The notes beneath the pieces are model-generated. The model saw only the letters and a list, made by a program, of their open reading frames with translations, did no database searches and was not told the DNA's origin. The translations under genes were made by a program, and so were the position numbers. DNA of 64,000 nt from Streptomyces sp. NBC_00335 (GTDB lineage Bacteria; Actinomycetota; Actinomycetes; Streptomycetales; Streptomycetaceae), in the NCBI RefSeq assembly GCF_036127095.1, contig NZ_CP108006.1, forward strand, positions 6,625,501 through 6,689,500, given 5' to 3'. This document shows positions 52,082-60,921 of this stretch, piece by piece. The number at the start of each line of letters is the position of its first letter. Positions within the stretch are counted from its first letter, which is position 1.

Positions 52082-52201
52082 ATGTCGCCCGTACTTGAAC
52101 CGAACCCCCAGAACGGCCACCGGAAGCTCGGCCTCGTGCTGGGCGCGATGCTGCTGGTGACCGTGGTCATCTCCGTCATCGCCACCCTCGCCTCGCCGTA
52201 A
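52082..52201 (+). CDS. Tiny transporter-associated membrane protein (SGM_5486 family)
   Basis: A 39-residue protein: a polar start (MSPVLEPNPQNGHRKLG), then one membrane helix (LVLGAMLLVTVVISVIATLAS). It begins 5 bases after the MFS transporter stop and matches the SGM_5486 transporter-associated family known from Streptomyces, so it is probably a small partner subunit. ATG 52082 at the junction ATCGGCATG. Too short for independent functional evidence. Confidence 0.78.
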   Translation: MSPVLEPNPQNGHRKLGLVLGAMLLVTVVISVIATLASP

Positions 52202-52340
52202 AGGGTGGGGTTAACCCCCCAACCCCTAGGGGGTCAGGCTCAGGGACATCTGGGGTGCGTCCCGGATGGGAACCGCCTGCTCGAATCCTTAGATTCGAAG
52301 AGCAAGAGCGAGCCCGTCCGACCACCCCACGGAGGCGGCC

Positions 52341-52556
52341 ATGTCGGCCCCCACGCACCTGGCCCCCGGCCGCCCGTCCGCTCCCCGCGTCGCCGGGGCC
52401 GACGCCCGGCTGCCCTGGTGGGCGCTCGCCCTGCCCGCCCTCGCCTTCGGCCTCCTGCTCATACTCCTGGCGGGATCCGGCCAGGCACACGCCGCTTCCG
52501 GCGAGGGCTCCACCCTCGTCCACGTCACCGAACGCCTGCTGAGCGCCGTCGGCTGA
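52341..52556 (+). CDS. Small secreted or membrane protein, unknown
   Basis: A 71-residue protein with a Pro/Ala-rich start, one hydrophobic helix (about 27-46, WWALALPALAFGLLLILLAG) and a short outside tail (HAASGEGSTLVHVTERLLSAVG). The ATG at 52341 has CACGGAGGCGGCC upstream. It sits between the small transporter-associated gene and the SixA gene. No family recognised; could be a type II signal-anchor protein. Coding status is moderately likely. Confidence 0.6.
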   Translation: MSAPTHLAPGRPSAPRVAGADARLPWWALALPALAFGLLLILLAGSGQAHAASGEGSTLVHVTERLLSAVG

Positions 52557-52687
52557 CGAGGCGCCAGCCACCCGGCGCCCACCCGCGCCGCCGCGCGCCG
52601 GGGCGCGCCCTTCGTCCCCACACCTGGGGGTGACGGCCCCCTCAACACCCTGCGCCCCATGGCTCGATTCATGCGAAGCTGGGAGCC

Positions 52688-53206
52688 ATGAGCGCCGACA
52701 CACCCCGCAGGATCGTCCTCCTCCGGCACGCCAAGGCCGAATGGTCGGACGGCACGGACCACGACCGCCCCCTGGCGGAGCGCGGCCGTCACGACGCCCC
52801 GGCCGCGGGCCAGAAACTGGCTCAGACCGGCATCACCTTCGACCTGGCCCTCTGCTCCAGTGCGGCCCGGACCAGGGAGACCTGGAAGCTGGCCGTCCAG
52901 GAGCTGCCGCACCGGCCGAAGACCACGTACGAGGAACGGCTCTACGAGGCCTCGCTGGGCGAGCTCATCGCCCTGGTCAACGAGACCTCCGACGAGGTGA
53001 AGAACCTCCTGGTCATCGGTCACAACCCCGGTATGCACGCCCTGGCCGACGCCCTCGCCGGGAACGCGCAGGGCGATGTCCTCGCCCGGATGAACCGCAG
53101 CGGCTTCCCGACCTCCGGGATCGCCGTCGTCTCCTTCACCGGCTCGTGGAAGTCCGTGGAGCACGGCGTGGGCACCCTGCTGGACTTCTGGACCCCGCAC
53201 GGCTGA
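52688..53206 (+). CDS. SixA-type phosphohistidine phosphatase
   Basis: A 172-residue histidine phosphatase. The catalytic RHG-type motif is RHAKAEWSD (about residues 13-21), followed by LAERGRHDAPAAGQKL. The second catalytic Arg and His regions are SSAARTRETW and VIGHNPGMHALAD. SixA proteins dephosphorylate phosphohistidine on signalling or phosphotransfer proteins. ATG 52688 lies in GGGAGCCATG. Convergent with serB; a long hairpin lies between. Confidence 0.88.
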   Translation: MSADTPRRIVLLRHAKAEWSDGTDHDRPLAERGRHDAPAAGQKLAQTGITFDLALCSSAARTRETWKLAVQELPHRPKTTYEERLYEASLGELIALVNETSDEVKNLLVIGHNPGMHALADALAGNAQGDVLARMNRSGFPTSGIAVVSFTGSWKSVEHGVGTLLDFWTPHG

Positions 53207-53225
53207 CGCCCCGACGACGACCACG

Positions 53226-53276
53226 ACGACGGAGCGGGCCCCGGCACTGTGGAAGTGCCGGGGCCCGCTCCGTCGT
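53226..53276. terminator. Bidirectional hairpin terminator (23-base arms)
   Basis: Perfect arms at 53226-53248 and 53254-53276, starting ACGACGGAGCGGGCC, loop GTGGA, between convergent SixA and serB genes. Confidence 0.9.
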
Positions 53277-53312
53277 AGGGGGCGTCGGGACGCCGTGGGC
53301 CGGACGTGTCCG

Positions 53313-54512
53313 TCACGCCAGGTCGGCGGCCTCGACCTCTTCGCGGGTGATTCCGAGCAGGTACAGCACGGCGTCGAGGAAGGGCACGTTCACCGCGGTG
53401 TGCGCGGCCTGGCGGACCACCGGCTTGGCGCAGAAGGCCACGCCCAGCCCGGCCGCGTTCAGCATGTCCAGGTCGTTGGCACCGTCACCGATGGCCACGG
53501 TCTGGGCCAGCGGCACACCCGCCTCCGCGGCGAAGCGGCGCAGCAGCCGGGCCTTGCCGGCCCGGTCCACGATCTCGCCGGTGACCTTGCCCGTCAGCTT
53601 GCCGTCGACGATCTCCAGGGTGTTGGCGGAGGCGAAGTCCAGCCCGAGCTTCTCCCGCAGATCGTCCGTCACCTGCGTGAACCCGCCGGAGACCACGCCC
53701 ACCTGGTATCCGAGGCGCTTGAGGGTGCGGATCAGCGTCCGGGCGCCCGGGGTGAGACGCACCTCGGAGCGGACCTTGTCCACCACGGAGGCGTCCAGCC
53801 CGGCCAGCAGCGCGACCCGGGCGTGCAGCGACTGCTCGAAGTCCAGCTCCCCGCGCATGGCCCGCTCGGTCACCTCGGCGACCTCGGCCTCGCAGCCGGC
53901 GTGCGCGGCGAAGAGCTCGATGACCTCGTCCTGGATCAGGGTCGAGTCCACGTCCATGACGACGAGGCGCTGGGCCCGCCGGTGCAGCCCGGACGCGACC
54001 ACGGCCACGTCGACGCCGATCTGCGCGGCGGCGGTGGCCAGCGCGGTGCGCAGCGGCTCGGTCTCGGTGCCCGAGACGGCGAACTCCACGGCCGTCACCG
54101 GATACTTCGCGAGCCGGAAGATACGGTCGATGTTGCCGCCGGTCGAGGTGATCCGCGCGGCGATGGCGGCCGTGGACTCGGCGGTGAGCGGATGCCCGAG
54201 CACGGTGACGTGCGAACGGCCACTGCCGCGCGGCCGGTTGTCACCGGTGCCGGAGAGGATCTCGGCCTGCAGCTTGAGGGACTCGGCCCAGCTGTGGACG
54301 GTGGACCGCAGCTCGCCCTCGGTGCCGGCGGTCGGGTGGGTGACGAGGGCGCACAGGACGATGCGGCCTCGGGTGACGACCTGCTCGATGTCGACTACGT
54401 CGACGGAGTAGGCGGCGAGGGTGTCGAACAGCCCGGCGGTGATCCCGGGACGGTCCTTGCCGAAGATCTTGACGAGGAGGGTGGGGACGTCGGAGGTCTG
54501 CGAAGCGCTCAT
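53313..54512 (-). CDS. serB: Phosphoserine phosphatase
   Basis: Hydrolyses phosphoserine in the last step of serine synthesis, 399 residues. Two N-terminal ACT-like domains (about 10-180, LLVKIFGKDRPGITAGLFDTLAAY and SHVTVLGHPLTAEST) precede a HAD phosphatase domain: DVDSTLIQDEVIELFA (nucleophile Asp), VSGGFTQV, and GDGANDLDMLNAAGLG. This ACT-ACT-HAD layout matches actinomycete SerB and permits feedback by an amino acid. ATG 54512; the frame further upstream is low complexity. Confidence 0.94.
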   Translation of the reverse strand: MSASQTSDVPTLLVKIFGKDRPGITAGLFDTLAAYSVDVVDIEQVVTRGRIVLCALVTHPTAGTEGELRSTVHSWAESLKLQAEILSGTGDNRPRGSGRSHVTVLGHPLTAESTAAIAARITSTGGNIDRIFRLAKYPVTAVEFAVSGTETEPLRTALATAAAQIGVDVAVVASGLHRRAQRLVVMDVDSTLIQDEVIELFAAHAGCEAEVAEVTERAMRGELDFEQSLHARVALLAGLDASVVDKVRSEVRLTPGARTLIRTLKRLGYQVGVVSGGFTQVTDDLREKLGLDFASANTLEIVDGKLTGKVTGEIVDRAGKARLLRRFAAEAGVPLAQTVAIGDGANDLDMLNAAGLGVAFCAKPVVRQAAHTAVNVPFLDAVLYLLGITREEVEAADLA

Positions 54513-54966
54513 GGTGCCTTCACCGTATCTCCCCGGCCTGCGGGCACGGAGCCCCGTCCCACCTGGCGGAACCGTTTCGCTCCGTACGGACGTGCGGGAG
54601 CCGCGCCCCGGACGCGTGCAGGACACGCGGTGGACATGCGCGGGCCCTGGGGCGGCCGCGTGGAGGTCCGGGGAGGAGGACGGGCCGGACGGCCGCAGGC
54701 CGCGCGCGCGACGGCGGGCTTCGTCCGGGCGCAAGCCCGCCCGATCGGACGGAGCGGGGCCTCCACCCCGCCCGGGGGGATGCCGGGACGTCCCGAAACA
54801 CACCTTCCGGGCGGCTTTCGACCCCCTCGGCGGGCCTCCCGGGACGCCGCCACGCGGCCCGGATTCCCCTTGTGGCCGTGCGCCTGAAATAGTTCCCCCG
54901 GATGTTCGCCATCCCTAGACTCCCAGACGTCATGGGGGATTCTCGGGGGACTTAAGTGGGGCTGGA
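54513..54966. other. 454-base divergent region between serB and the FHA-ABC gene
   Basis: No credible gene. Near the right end are a TAGACT -10-like box (54916-54921) and a seven-codon frame MGDSRGT (54932-54955) ending 11 bases before the FHA-ABC GTG. The remainder is GC-rich with small inverted repeats. The length leaves room for regulation of both genes. Confidence 0.5.
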
Positions 54967-57486
54967 GTGCCGGAACTCGTACTGGAATTGAATGGAAGGA
55001 CCTGGACGCTCGATCCGTCCAGGTCGTACTCGCTGGGGCGCGACCCCCAGGGAGACGTGGTGATCGATGACGCCCGGGTGTCGTGGCGGCACGCCACCAT
55101 CGCCTGGAACGGGCGAGGTTGGGGAATCGAGGACCACGGCAGCACCAACGGCACGTACGTGCGCGGGGCGAGGGTCCAGCAGGCCGAGCTCGTACCCGGC
55201 ACGCCGGTGCACCTGGGCAACGCCACCGACGGGCCGCGGCTGAATCCCGTCGCCGGTGCGGTCGCGGCGCAGCAGGCACCGCAGCCGGCCGTGGCGCAGC
55301 AGGCGTCCGCCCAGGCGTACGCGCAGCAGCAGGCACCGCAGCAGCCGCAGCGGCAGGCACCGCAGCAGCCCTGGGAGCAGCAGGCCCAGCAGGCCCCGCC
55401 GTTCCCGCAGCAGCACCAGCCGCAGCAGCACCAGCCGCAGCCGGGCGGCGGCGGCACCCCGGGCTACGGGGACCACCGCAGCCCGACGACGTTCCACCAG
55501 CTCGAGCTGGGCCACGTCATGCGCATCGGCCGTGCGCTGGAGAACGAGCTGGTGGTCTCCGACCTCCAGGTCTCCCGCCACCACGCGGAGTTCCGCTCGA
55601 TGCCGGGCGGCCGCTTCGAGATCCGCGACCTCGGCAGCCACAACGGCACCTACGTCAACGGCCAGCCGCTGGCGAAGTCCGGCACCGCGCTGCTCGGCCC
55701 GAACGACATCGTCGGCGTCGGCCACTCGACCTTCCGGATCGTCGGCGACCGCCTCGAAGAGTTCGTCGACACCGGTGACGTCTCCTTCTCGGCCCGCCAC
55801 CTCACGGTCACGGTCGACGGCGGCAAGCAGATCCTCAAGGACGTCACCTTCGGCGTCCCGGAGAAGTCGCTGATCGGCGTCATCGGTCCCTCCGGCTCCG
55901 GCAAGTCGACGCTCCTCAAGGCGCTGACCGGCTACCGCCCGGCCAACCAGGGCGACGTCCTCTACGACAACCGCAACCTGTACAAGCAGTTCGCGGAGCT
56001 CCGCCAGCGCATCGGCCTGGTCCCGCAGGACGACATCCTGCACAAGGAGCTGAAGGTCAGCACCGCCCTGAAGTACGCGGCCAAGCTCCGCTTCCCGGGC
56101 GACACCGCCGAGTCCGAGCGCGCCGCCCGCATCAACGAGGTGCTGCGCGAGCTCAAGCTCGACATCCACAAGGACAAGAAGATCACCTCGCTCTCGGGCG
56201 GCCAGCGCAAGCGCGTGTCCGTGGCCCTGGAGCTGCTGACCAAGCCCTCGCTGATCTTCCTGGACGAGCCCACCTCGGGCCTGGACCCGGGCATGGACCG
56301 CGATGTCATGCAGCTGCTGCGCGGCCTCGCCGACGACGGCCGCACGGTCCTCGTCGTCACGCACTCGGTCGCCGAGCTGGCCATCTGCGACAAGCTGCTG
56401 GTCATGGCCCCGGGCGGCTCGGTCGCGTACTTCGGCCCGCCGGACGAGGCGCTGAACTTCTTCGGCTACTCCACCTGGGCCGACGTGTTCTCCGCCTTCG
56501 AGAGCTACCGCGACTACGACTGGGCCGGCCGCTGGAAGGGCTCGCAGCACTACCAGCTCTACGCCGCCGACATCGACGCGGTCGCCCCGCAGTCGGTGCA
56601 GCCCGCCATGCAGCAGACCCGGCCGCCCAAGCCGCAGGGCTGGGGCTCCCAGCTCTGGACGCTGATGCGCCGCTACATGTCGGTCATCGCGTCCGACAAG
56701 GGCTTCATCGGGCTGATGCTGATCCTCCCGGCGGTCCTCGGCGTGGTCTCCGTCGTCATCCCCGCGAAGTTCGGACTCGCGCCGCCCGTGGCGCCGTCCC
56801 GCTTCAACGGCGACGCCGGCACGATCATGCTGATCCTCGCGGTCGGCATGTGCTTCTCCGGCGCCGCGAACTCGGTCCGAGAGCTGATCAAGGAACGCGT
56901 GATCTACGAGCGCGAGCGCGCGACCGGCCTGTCCCGGTCGGCGTACCTCGCGTCGAAGGTGATCGTCCTCGGGTTCATCACGGCCATCCAGGGCGTGATC
57001 ATCTGCGCGATCGGCTTCTACCCGCGCGACCTGCCCGCCGAGGGTCTGCTGATGCCGCCGGCCGTGGAGATCTGCCTGTCGGTCATCGCGCTCGGCTTCA
57101 CCTCCATGATGTTCGGCCTGGTGATCTCCTCGCTGGTGAAGACCGCCGAGAAGACCATGCCGCTGCTCGTCATGTTCGCGATCGTCCAGGTCGTCTTCAC
57201 CGGCATCCTCTTCCAGGTCTACGACTCTCCGGGCCTGGAGCAGTTCGCCTGGCTGATGCCGTCGCGCTGGGCGATCGCCGCCGCCGGCACCACGCTGAAC
57301 CTCGGCGTGCTCATGCCGCCGTGGGACCAGGACAACCCGACCAACACCGACCCGCTCTGGGACGCCACGGTCGGCCAGTGGAGCCTGAACATCACGATCC
57401 TGCTGCTCCTCGGCGTCGCGTGCGGCTTCGCCGTACAGCGCCTGCTGCGCCGCCACGAGCCCGAGGTCATGCGCGCGGGCAAGTAG
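54967..57486 (+). CDS. FHA-FHA-ABC transporter (Rv1747-like)
   Basis: An 839-residue fusion. FHA domain 1 (about 1-95, YSLGRDPQGDVVIDDARVSWRHATI...STNGTYVRG); a Gln/Pro-rich linker (about 98-165); FHA domain 2 (about 172-262, MRIGRALENELVVSDLQVSRHHAEF...SHNGTYVNG). Then an ABC ATPase (GPSGSGKSTLLKALTGYRP; LSGGQRKRVSVALELLTKPSLIFLDEPTSGLD) and an ABC-2 permease (about 565-835, six helices). Both FHA domains keep the phosphothreonine-binding GR..S..H..NG residues, so Ser/Thr kinases probably control transport, as for Rv1747 of M. tuberculosis. GTG 54967 after GGCTGGA. Confidence 0.93.
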   Translation: MPELVLELNGRTWTLDPSRSYSLGRDPQGDVVIDDARVSWRHATIAWNGRGWGIEDHGSTNGTYVRGARVQQAELVPGTPVHLGNATDGPRLNPVAGAVAAQQAPQPAVAQQASAQAYAQQQAPQQPQRQAPQQPWEQQAQQAPPFPQQHQPQQHQPQPGGGGTPGYGDHRSPTTFHQLELGHVMRIGRALENELVVSDLQVSRHHAEFRSMPGGRFEIRDLGSHNGTYVNGQPLAKSGTALLGPNDIVGVGHSTFRIVGDRLEEFVDTGDVSFSARHLTVTVDGGKQILKDVTFGVPEKSLIGVIGPSGSGKSTLLKALTGYRPANQGDVLYDNRNLYKQFAELRQRIGLVPQDDILHKELKVSTALKYAAKLRFPGDTAESERAARINEVLRELKLDIHKDKKITSLSGGQRKRVSVALELLTKPSLIFLDEPTSGLDPGMDRDVMQLLRGLADDGRTVLVVTHSVAELAICDKLLVMAPGGSVAYFGPPDEALNFFGYSTWADVFSAFESYRDYDWAGRWKGSQHYQLYAADIDAVAPQSVQPAMQQTRPPKPQGWGSQLWTLMRRYMSVIASDKGFIGLMLILPAVLGVVSVVIPAKFGLAPPVAPSRFNGDAGTIMLILAVGMCFSGAANSVRELIKERVIYERERATGLSRSAYLASKVIVLGFITAIQGVIICAIGFYPRDLPAEGLLMPPAVEICLSVIALGFTSMMFGLVISSLVKTAEKTMPLLVMFAIVQVVFTGILFQVYDSPGLEQFAWLMPSRWAIAAAGTTLNLGVLMPPWDQDNPTNTDPLWDATVGQWSLNITILLLLGVACGFAVQRLLRRHEPEVMRAGK

Positions 57487-57522
57487 GCACTGACCCCGCG
57501 AGGGCACGCGGGTACGCACGAA

Positions 57523-57564
57523 CGCCTCAGGGCGGCTCCGGAACACCGGGGCCGCCCTGAGGCG
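57523..57564. terminator. Hairpin terminator between FHA-ABC and transglycosylase genes
   Basis: CGCCTCAGGGCGGC (57523-57536) and GCCGCCCTGAGGCG (57551-57564), with a 14-base loop, between convergent genes. Confidence 0.85.
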
Positions 57565-57593
57565 CATGGGGGGCTGGGCAGGACGCCAGGGGC

Positions 57594-58298
57594 CTAGTAG
57601 GCGCTGTTGACGTTGTCCATGGAGCCGTAGCGGTCGGCCGCGTAATTGCAGGCCGCGACGATGTTGGCGACCGGGTCGTACTGGTCGAACTTGGTGCCCT
57701 TGACGTGGTACGCCTTGAAGGTCGGGGCGATGACCTGGAGCAGACCCTTGCTGGGGATGCCGTTCTGGGCGTTGATGTCCCAGTTGTTGATCGCCAGCGG
57801 GTTGCCGCTGGACTCGCGCATGATGTTCTTGTGGATCCCGGCGTAGGTGCCCGGAATGCCCTCCTTCTTCATGATGAAGAGGGCTTCCTTGATCCAGCCG
57901 TCCAGGTTGTTCGCGAAGACCGGCGCGCGGTTCGCGGAGCGGCTGGCGGCCGCCTTCTGCTCGCGGTCCTTCTTCGCGTCCGCCTCGGCCTTGGCCTTGG
58001 CGGCGGAGTCCTTGGCGGCCTTCGCGGCCTGTGCGTCCTTCGCGACCTTGGCCTGCTGGCCCGCGACGACCTGCTGAACGGTGAGGTGCTGCTGCACGGC
58101 CTGCGTCTGCGCACCGTCGACGACCTTGGACCAGGCGACGGGAGCAGCGACGACGGCCGTCTGCGTCTCGGTGGCACTGGCAGGTACGAGCGAGAAGGCG
58201 AGGGCCGCGGCGCCCAGGGTGGCTACACCGGCGATGGAAAGCTTGTGGGCCTTCGTCATCGTCAGACGACTGTGGCCGGGAGTGTTGGTCTCGGTCAT
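57594..58298 (-). CDS. Secreted lytic transglycosylase (SLT domain)
   Basis: A 234-residue secreted protein. The signal peptide is about residues 17-43 (AHKLSIAGVATLGAAALAFSLVPASA). A Lys/Ala-rich coiled-coil (about 75-120, KVAKDAQAAKAAKDSAAKAKA) follows, then an SLT domain whose catalytic Glu is in NIMRESSGNPLAIN, with GIPSKGLLQVIAPTFKAYH and DPVANIVAACNYAADRYGSM after it. Probably cleaves peptidoglycan during growth or germination. ATG 58298. Over 300 bases of untranslated leader lie upstream; no riboswitch was recognised there. Confidence 0.9.
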   Translation of the reverse strand: MTETNTPGHSRLTMTKAHKLSIAGVATLGAAALAFSLVPASATETQTAVVAAPVAWSKVVDGAQTQAVQQHLTVQQVVAGQQAKVAKDAQAAKAAKDSAAKAKAEADAKKDREQKAAASRSANRAPVFANNLDGWIKEALFIMKKEGIPGTYAGIHKNIMRESSGNPLAINNWDINAQNGIPSKGLLQVIAPTFKAYHVKGTKFDQYDPVANIVAACNYAADRYGSMDNVNSAY

Positions 58299-58968
58299 GG
58301 GTAGCAACCTCTTCGAATAGCGGGGGCCGCAGGAAAGCGCCTGCCGGATCCGAGATCCGCGGCGCTGTGCGACGAGAGCAATTCTTAGCGGTGGCAAAAT
58401 CCTGTGGCAAAGGTGTGACGTACGATCCCGCTTAGTGGATCAGGGGCCCGAGCCGAACCCCGAATTCAGCGCCTGAGGCACGCGAGCCAGCACTAACAGC
58501 GCTCTTATTCGTCCACTAGGGAGCTTCGTAAGTGATGTGCGTCCTATGTGCGGGCTCACATCGGCCGTGTATCAATCTCACCAACCGTTGCGGCAGCAAT
58601 CCACTCAGTGACCGTTCTCATCCTTGAGTAGCACTGGAGCTCCTCCGAAGTCATGCCAGAGGTACAGCTTCGCTACGGCCGGGCGGTACCCGCGCGGTAC
58701 GGCGCCCCGTCCAGCCCCCCTGCCGCCCCTCCGCCCGGCGCGCACCCGGGCCGCACGGCCCGGCGGAATGTCCCTTATATACAGTCCCTTCTCCCGTACC
58801 CCCGAGCACCCTCCCCGCTCCATCCCGCCCGGGCCCTCGCCCCGCGCACCGGCCGCCCGGGCCCCGCCCCGGGCCGGAGACCTACGCCGCTACCTACGCC
58901 GCCGCCCGCGCGAGGCCTACGTCCCCGGCCCGATCCGCCCGCCGGGCCGCCGCGAGTACCGTGAGGCC
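58299..58968. other. 670-base divergent region between transglycosylase and kinase genes
   Basis: No gene recognised. Direct repeat GTGGCAAA at 58391-58398 and 58404-58411 (13-base spacing), in a relatively AT-rich stretch (58380-58440) that suits a promoter for the transglycosylase. TATATA at 58776-58781 stands out in otherwise GC-rich DNA and may be a -10 box for the kinase gene, giving a leader of about 180 bases. Confidence 0.5.
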
Positions 58969-60132
58969 ATGCAATCCGGACCCCGAGCCCCCCGCGGCGG
59001 TGGCCTGGCCGCCGTGAGCACCGCACTGCTCGCCATGAGCCGCCGGCTGGAGGTCCGCGACGTGCTGCGCACGATCGTCGCCTCGGCCCGCGAGCTGCTC
59101 GACGCCGAGTACGCGGCCCTGGGCGTCCCGGACGACCACGGCGGCTTCGCCCAGTTCGTCGTGGACGGCATCAGCGAGGAGCAGTGGCGGGCGATCGGCC
59201 CGCTGCCCCGCCAGCACGGCATCCTCGCCGCGATGCTCCACCAGGACGGCCCCGAGCGGCTGGCCGACGTACGCGAGGACCCCCGCTTCGAGGGCTGGCC
59301 CGCCGCCCACCCCGACATGTCCGACTTCCTCGGTCTGCCCATCCGGGACGGCGAGGAGACCCTCGGCGCCCTCTTCCTGGCGAACAAGCGGACCGTCCCG
59401 GGCGGCGAGCGCGGCTTCACCGACGAGGACGAGGAGCTCCTCTCCCTCCTCGCCCAGCACGCGGCGATCGCCCTCACCAACGCCCGCCTCTACGAGCGCA
59501 GCCGTGAGCTGACCATCGCCGAGGAGCGCTCGCGCCTGGCCCACGAGCTGCACGACGCGGTCAGCCAGAAGCTCTTCTCGCTCCGCCTGACCGCGCAGGC
59601 CGCCGCCGCCCTGGTGGACCGCGACCCCGCCCGCGCCAAGGACGAGCTCCAGCAGGTCGCCGTCCTCGCGGCCGAGGCCGCCGACGAACTGCGCGCGGCC
59701 GTCACCGAGCTCCGCCCCGCCGCCCTGGACGAGGACGGCCTGGTCGCCACCCTGCGGGGCCAGGTCCGCGTCCTGAACCGGGCCCACGCCGCGCACGTCA
59801 CCTTCACCTGCGACGGCGTAAGGGCCCTGCCCGCGGCCCAGGAGGAGGCGGTCCTGCGCGTGGCCCAGGAGGCCCTGCACAACGCCCTGCGCCACTCGGC
59901 CGGGGAGAGGATCGACGTCACCCTGACCCGCCGGGAGACCGGGGGAGCCCTGCTGCGGGTGACCGACGACGGAACCGGCTTCTCCCCTCCCACCGTCCGC
60001 CGGGCGGGCCGCCACCTGGGCCTGGTCTCCATGCGCGACCGGGCCGCAAGCGTCGGCGGCCGGCTCACCGTGAGCTCCGAGCCCGGCACCGCCAACGGCA
60101 CCACGATCGAACTGGAGGTACCCGGTGGCTGA
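58969..60132 (+). CDS. GAF-domain sensor histidine kinase (NarL-type partner)
   Basis: A 387-residue soluble kinase. The GAF domain (about 20-175) covers EVRDVLRTIVASARELLDAEYAALGV through FLANKRTVPGGERGFTDEDEELLSLLAQHAAIAL. The HisKA_3 region has the phospho-acceptor His in SRLAHELHDAVSQKLFSLRL, and the HATPase has EALHNALRHS and DDGTGFSP...GRHLGLVSMRDRAASVGGRL. It has no membrane helix, so it senses something inside the cell. ATG 58969. Its stop lies 8 bases inside the next gene, so the pair is coupled. Confidence 0.92.
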   Translation: MQSGPRAPRGGGLAAVSTALLAMSRRLEVRDVLRTIVASARELLDAEYAALGVPDDHGGFAQFVVDGISEEQWRAIGPLPRQHGILAAMLHQDGPERLADVREDPRFEGWPAAHPDMSDFLGLPIRDGEETLGALFLANKRTVPGGERGFTDEDEELLSLLAQHAAIALTNARLYERSRELTIAEERSRLAHELHDAVSQKLFSLRLTAQAAAALVDRDPARAKDELQQVAVLAAEAADELRAAVTELRPAALDEDGLVATLRGQVRVLNRAHAAHVTFTCDGVRALPAAQEEAVLRVAQEALHNALRHSAGERIDVTLTRRETGGALLRVTDDGTGFSPPTVRRAGRHLGLVSMRDRAASVGGRLTVSSEPGTANGTTIELEVPGG

Positions 60133-60793
60133 CGCGTCGGGCCGTAGCGGCGGCGGCAGCCGCATCAAAGTACTGCTCGTGGACGACCACCAGGTGGTCC
60201 GGCGGGGCCTGCGCACCTTCCTGGAGGTCCAGGACGACATAGAGGTGGTCGGCGAGGCCGCCGACGGCGAGGAGGGCATCGACCGCGCCGGGGAACTGCT
60301 CCCCGACGTCATCCTGATGGACATCAAGATGCCGGGCACCGACGGCATCGAGGCCCTGCGCAGGCTGCGCACGCTGGCGAACCCCGCGCGCGTGCTGATC
60401 GTCACCAGCTTCACCGAGCAGCGCACGGTGGTCCCCGCCCTGCGCGCGGGCGCGGCGGGTTACGTGTACAAGGACATAGACCCCGACGCCCTCGCCGCCG
60501 CCATCCGCTCCGTCCACGCGGGCCACGTCCTCCTCCAGCCGGAGGTCGCCGGAGCCCTGCTCGCCGAGGAGGGCCCCGGCCCGTCTTCAGGCCGCGGCGG
60601 CAACCTGACGGACCGCGAGCGCGAGGTGCTGCACCACATAGCGGACGGGCGCTCGAACCGGGAGATCGCCCGCGCGCTCGTCCTGTCGGAGAAGACGGTG
60701 AAGACGCACGTCTCGAACATCCTGATGAAGCTGGACGTCGCGGACCGTACGCAGGCGGCGCTGTGGGCGGTCAGACACGGCAACGCGCAGTGA
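60125..60793 (+). CDS. NarL/FixJ-type response regulator (LuxR HTH)
   Basis: A 222-residue regulator. The receiver domain has LVDDHQVVRRGLRTFLE, the phospho-acceptor Asp in VILMDIKMPG, and the Thr/Lys residues in VTSFTEQ and YVYKDIDPD. The LuxR helix-turn-helix is LTDREREVLHHIADGRSNREIARALVLSEKTVKTHVSNI. GTG 60125 overlaps the kinase gene by 8 bases. The nearest gene downstream is chpE; whether it is a target is open. In S. coelicolor the orthologous pair also neighbours chpE, as I recall. Confidence 0.93.
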   Translation: MADASGRSGGGSRIKVLLVDDHQVVRRGLRTFLEVQDDIEVVGEAADGEEGIDRAGELLPDVILMDIKMPGTDGIEALRRLRTLANPARVLIVTSFTEQRTVVPALRAGAAGYVYKDIDPDALAAAIRSVHAGHVLLQPEVAGALLAEEGPGPSSGRGGNLTDREREVLHHIADGRSNREIARALVLSEKTVKTHVSNILMKLDVADRTQAALWAVRHGNAQ

Positions 60794-60877
60794 CGTGTGC
60801 AGGCTGTGATTCATACGGTCGGGTGTATGTAGCCCACATGGCGTATCCCGTTCGTCGGATGAGCGTTCTTCATGACG

Positions 60878-60900
60878 TGCCGCGGCGGCTGGCCGCGGCA
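60878..60900 (+). promoter_or_regulatory. Hairpin in the chpE 5' leader
   Basis: TGCCGCGG (60878-60885) and CCGCGGCA (60893-60900) with a 7-base loop, immediately upstream of the GGAGG (60909-60913) of chpE. Could affect stability or initiation of the chaplin mRNA. Confidence 0.5.
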
Positions 60901-60921
60901 GACGTACTGGAGGACGAGAAC

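Noticed and set aside
52630..54411. 593-residue plus-strand frame spanning SixA and serB
   Set aside because: It overlaps SixA in another phase and is antisense to serB; Ser/Thr/Arg-rich with no recognisable domain.
58299..58623. c-di-AMP (ydaO) riboswitch upstream of the transglycosylase gene
   Set aside because: Secreted wall hydrolase genes in Streptomyces often have one, but the conserved ydaO words could not be found on the minus strand here.
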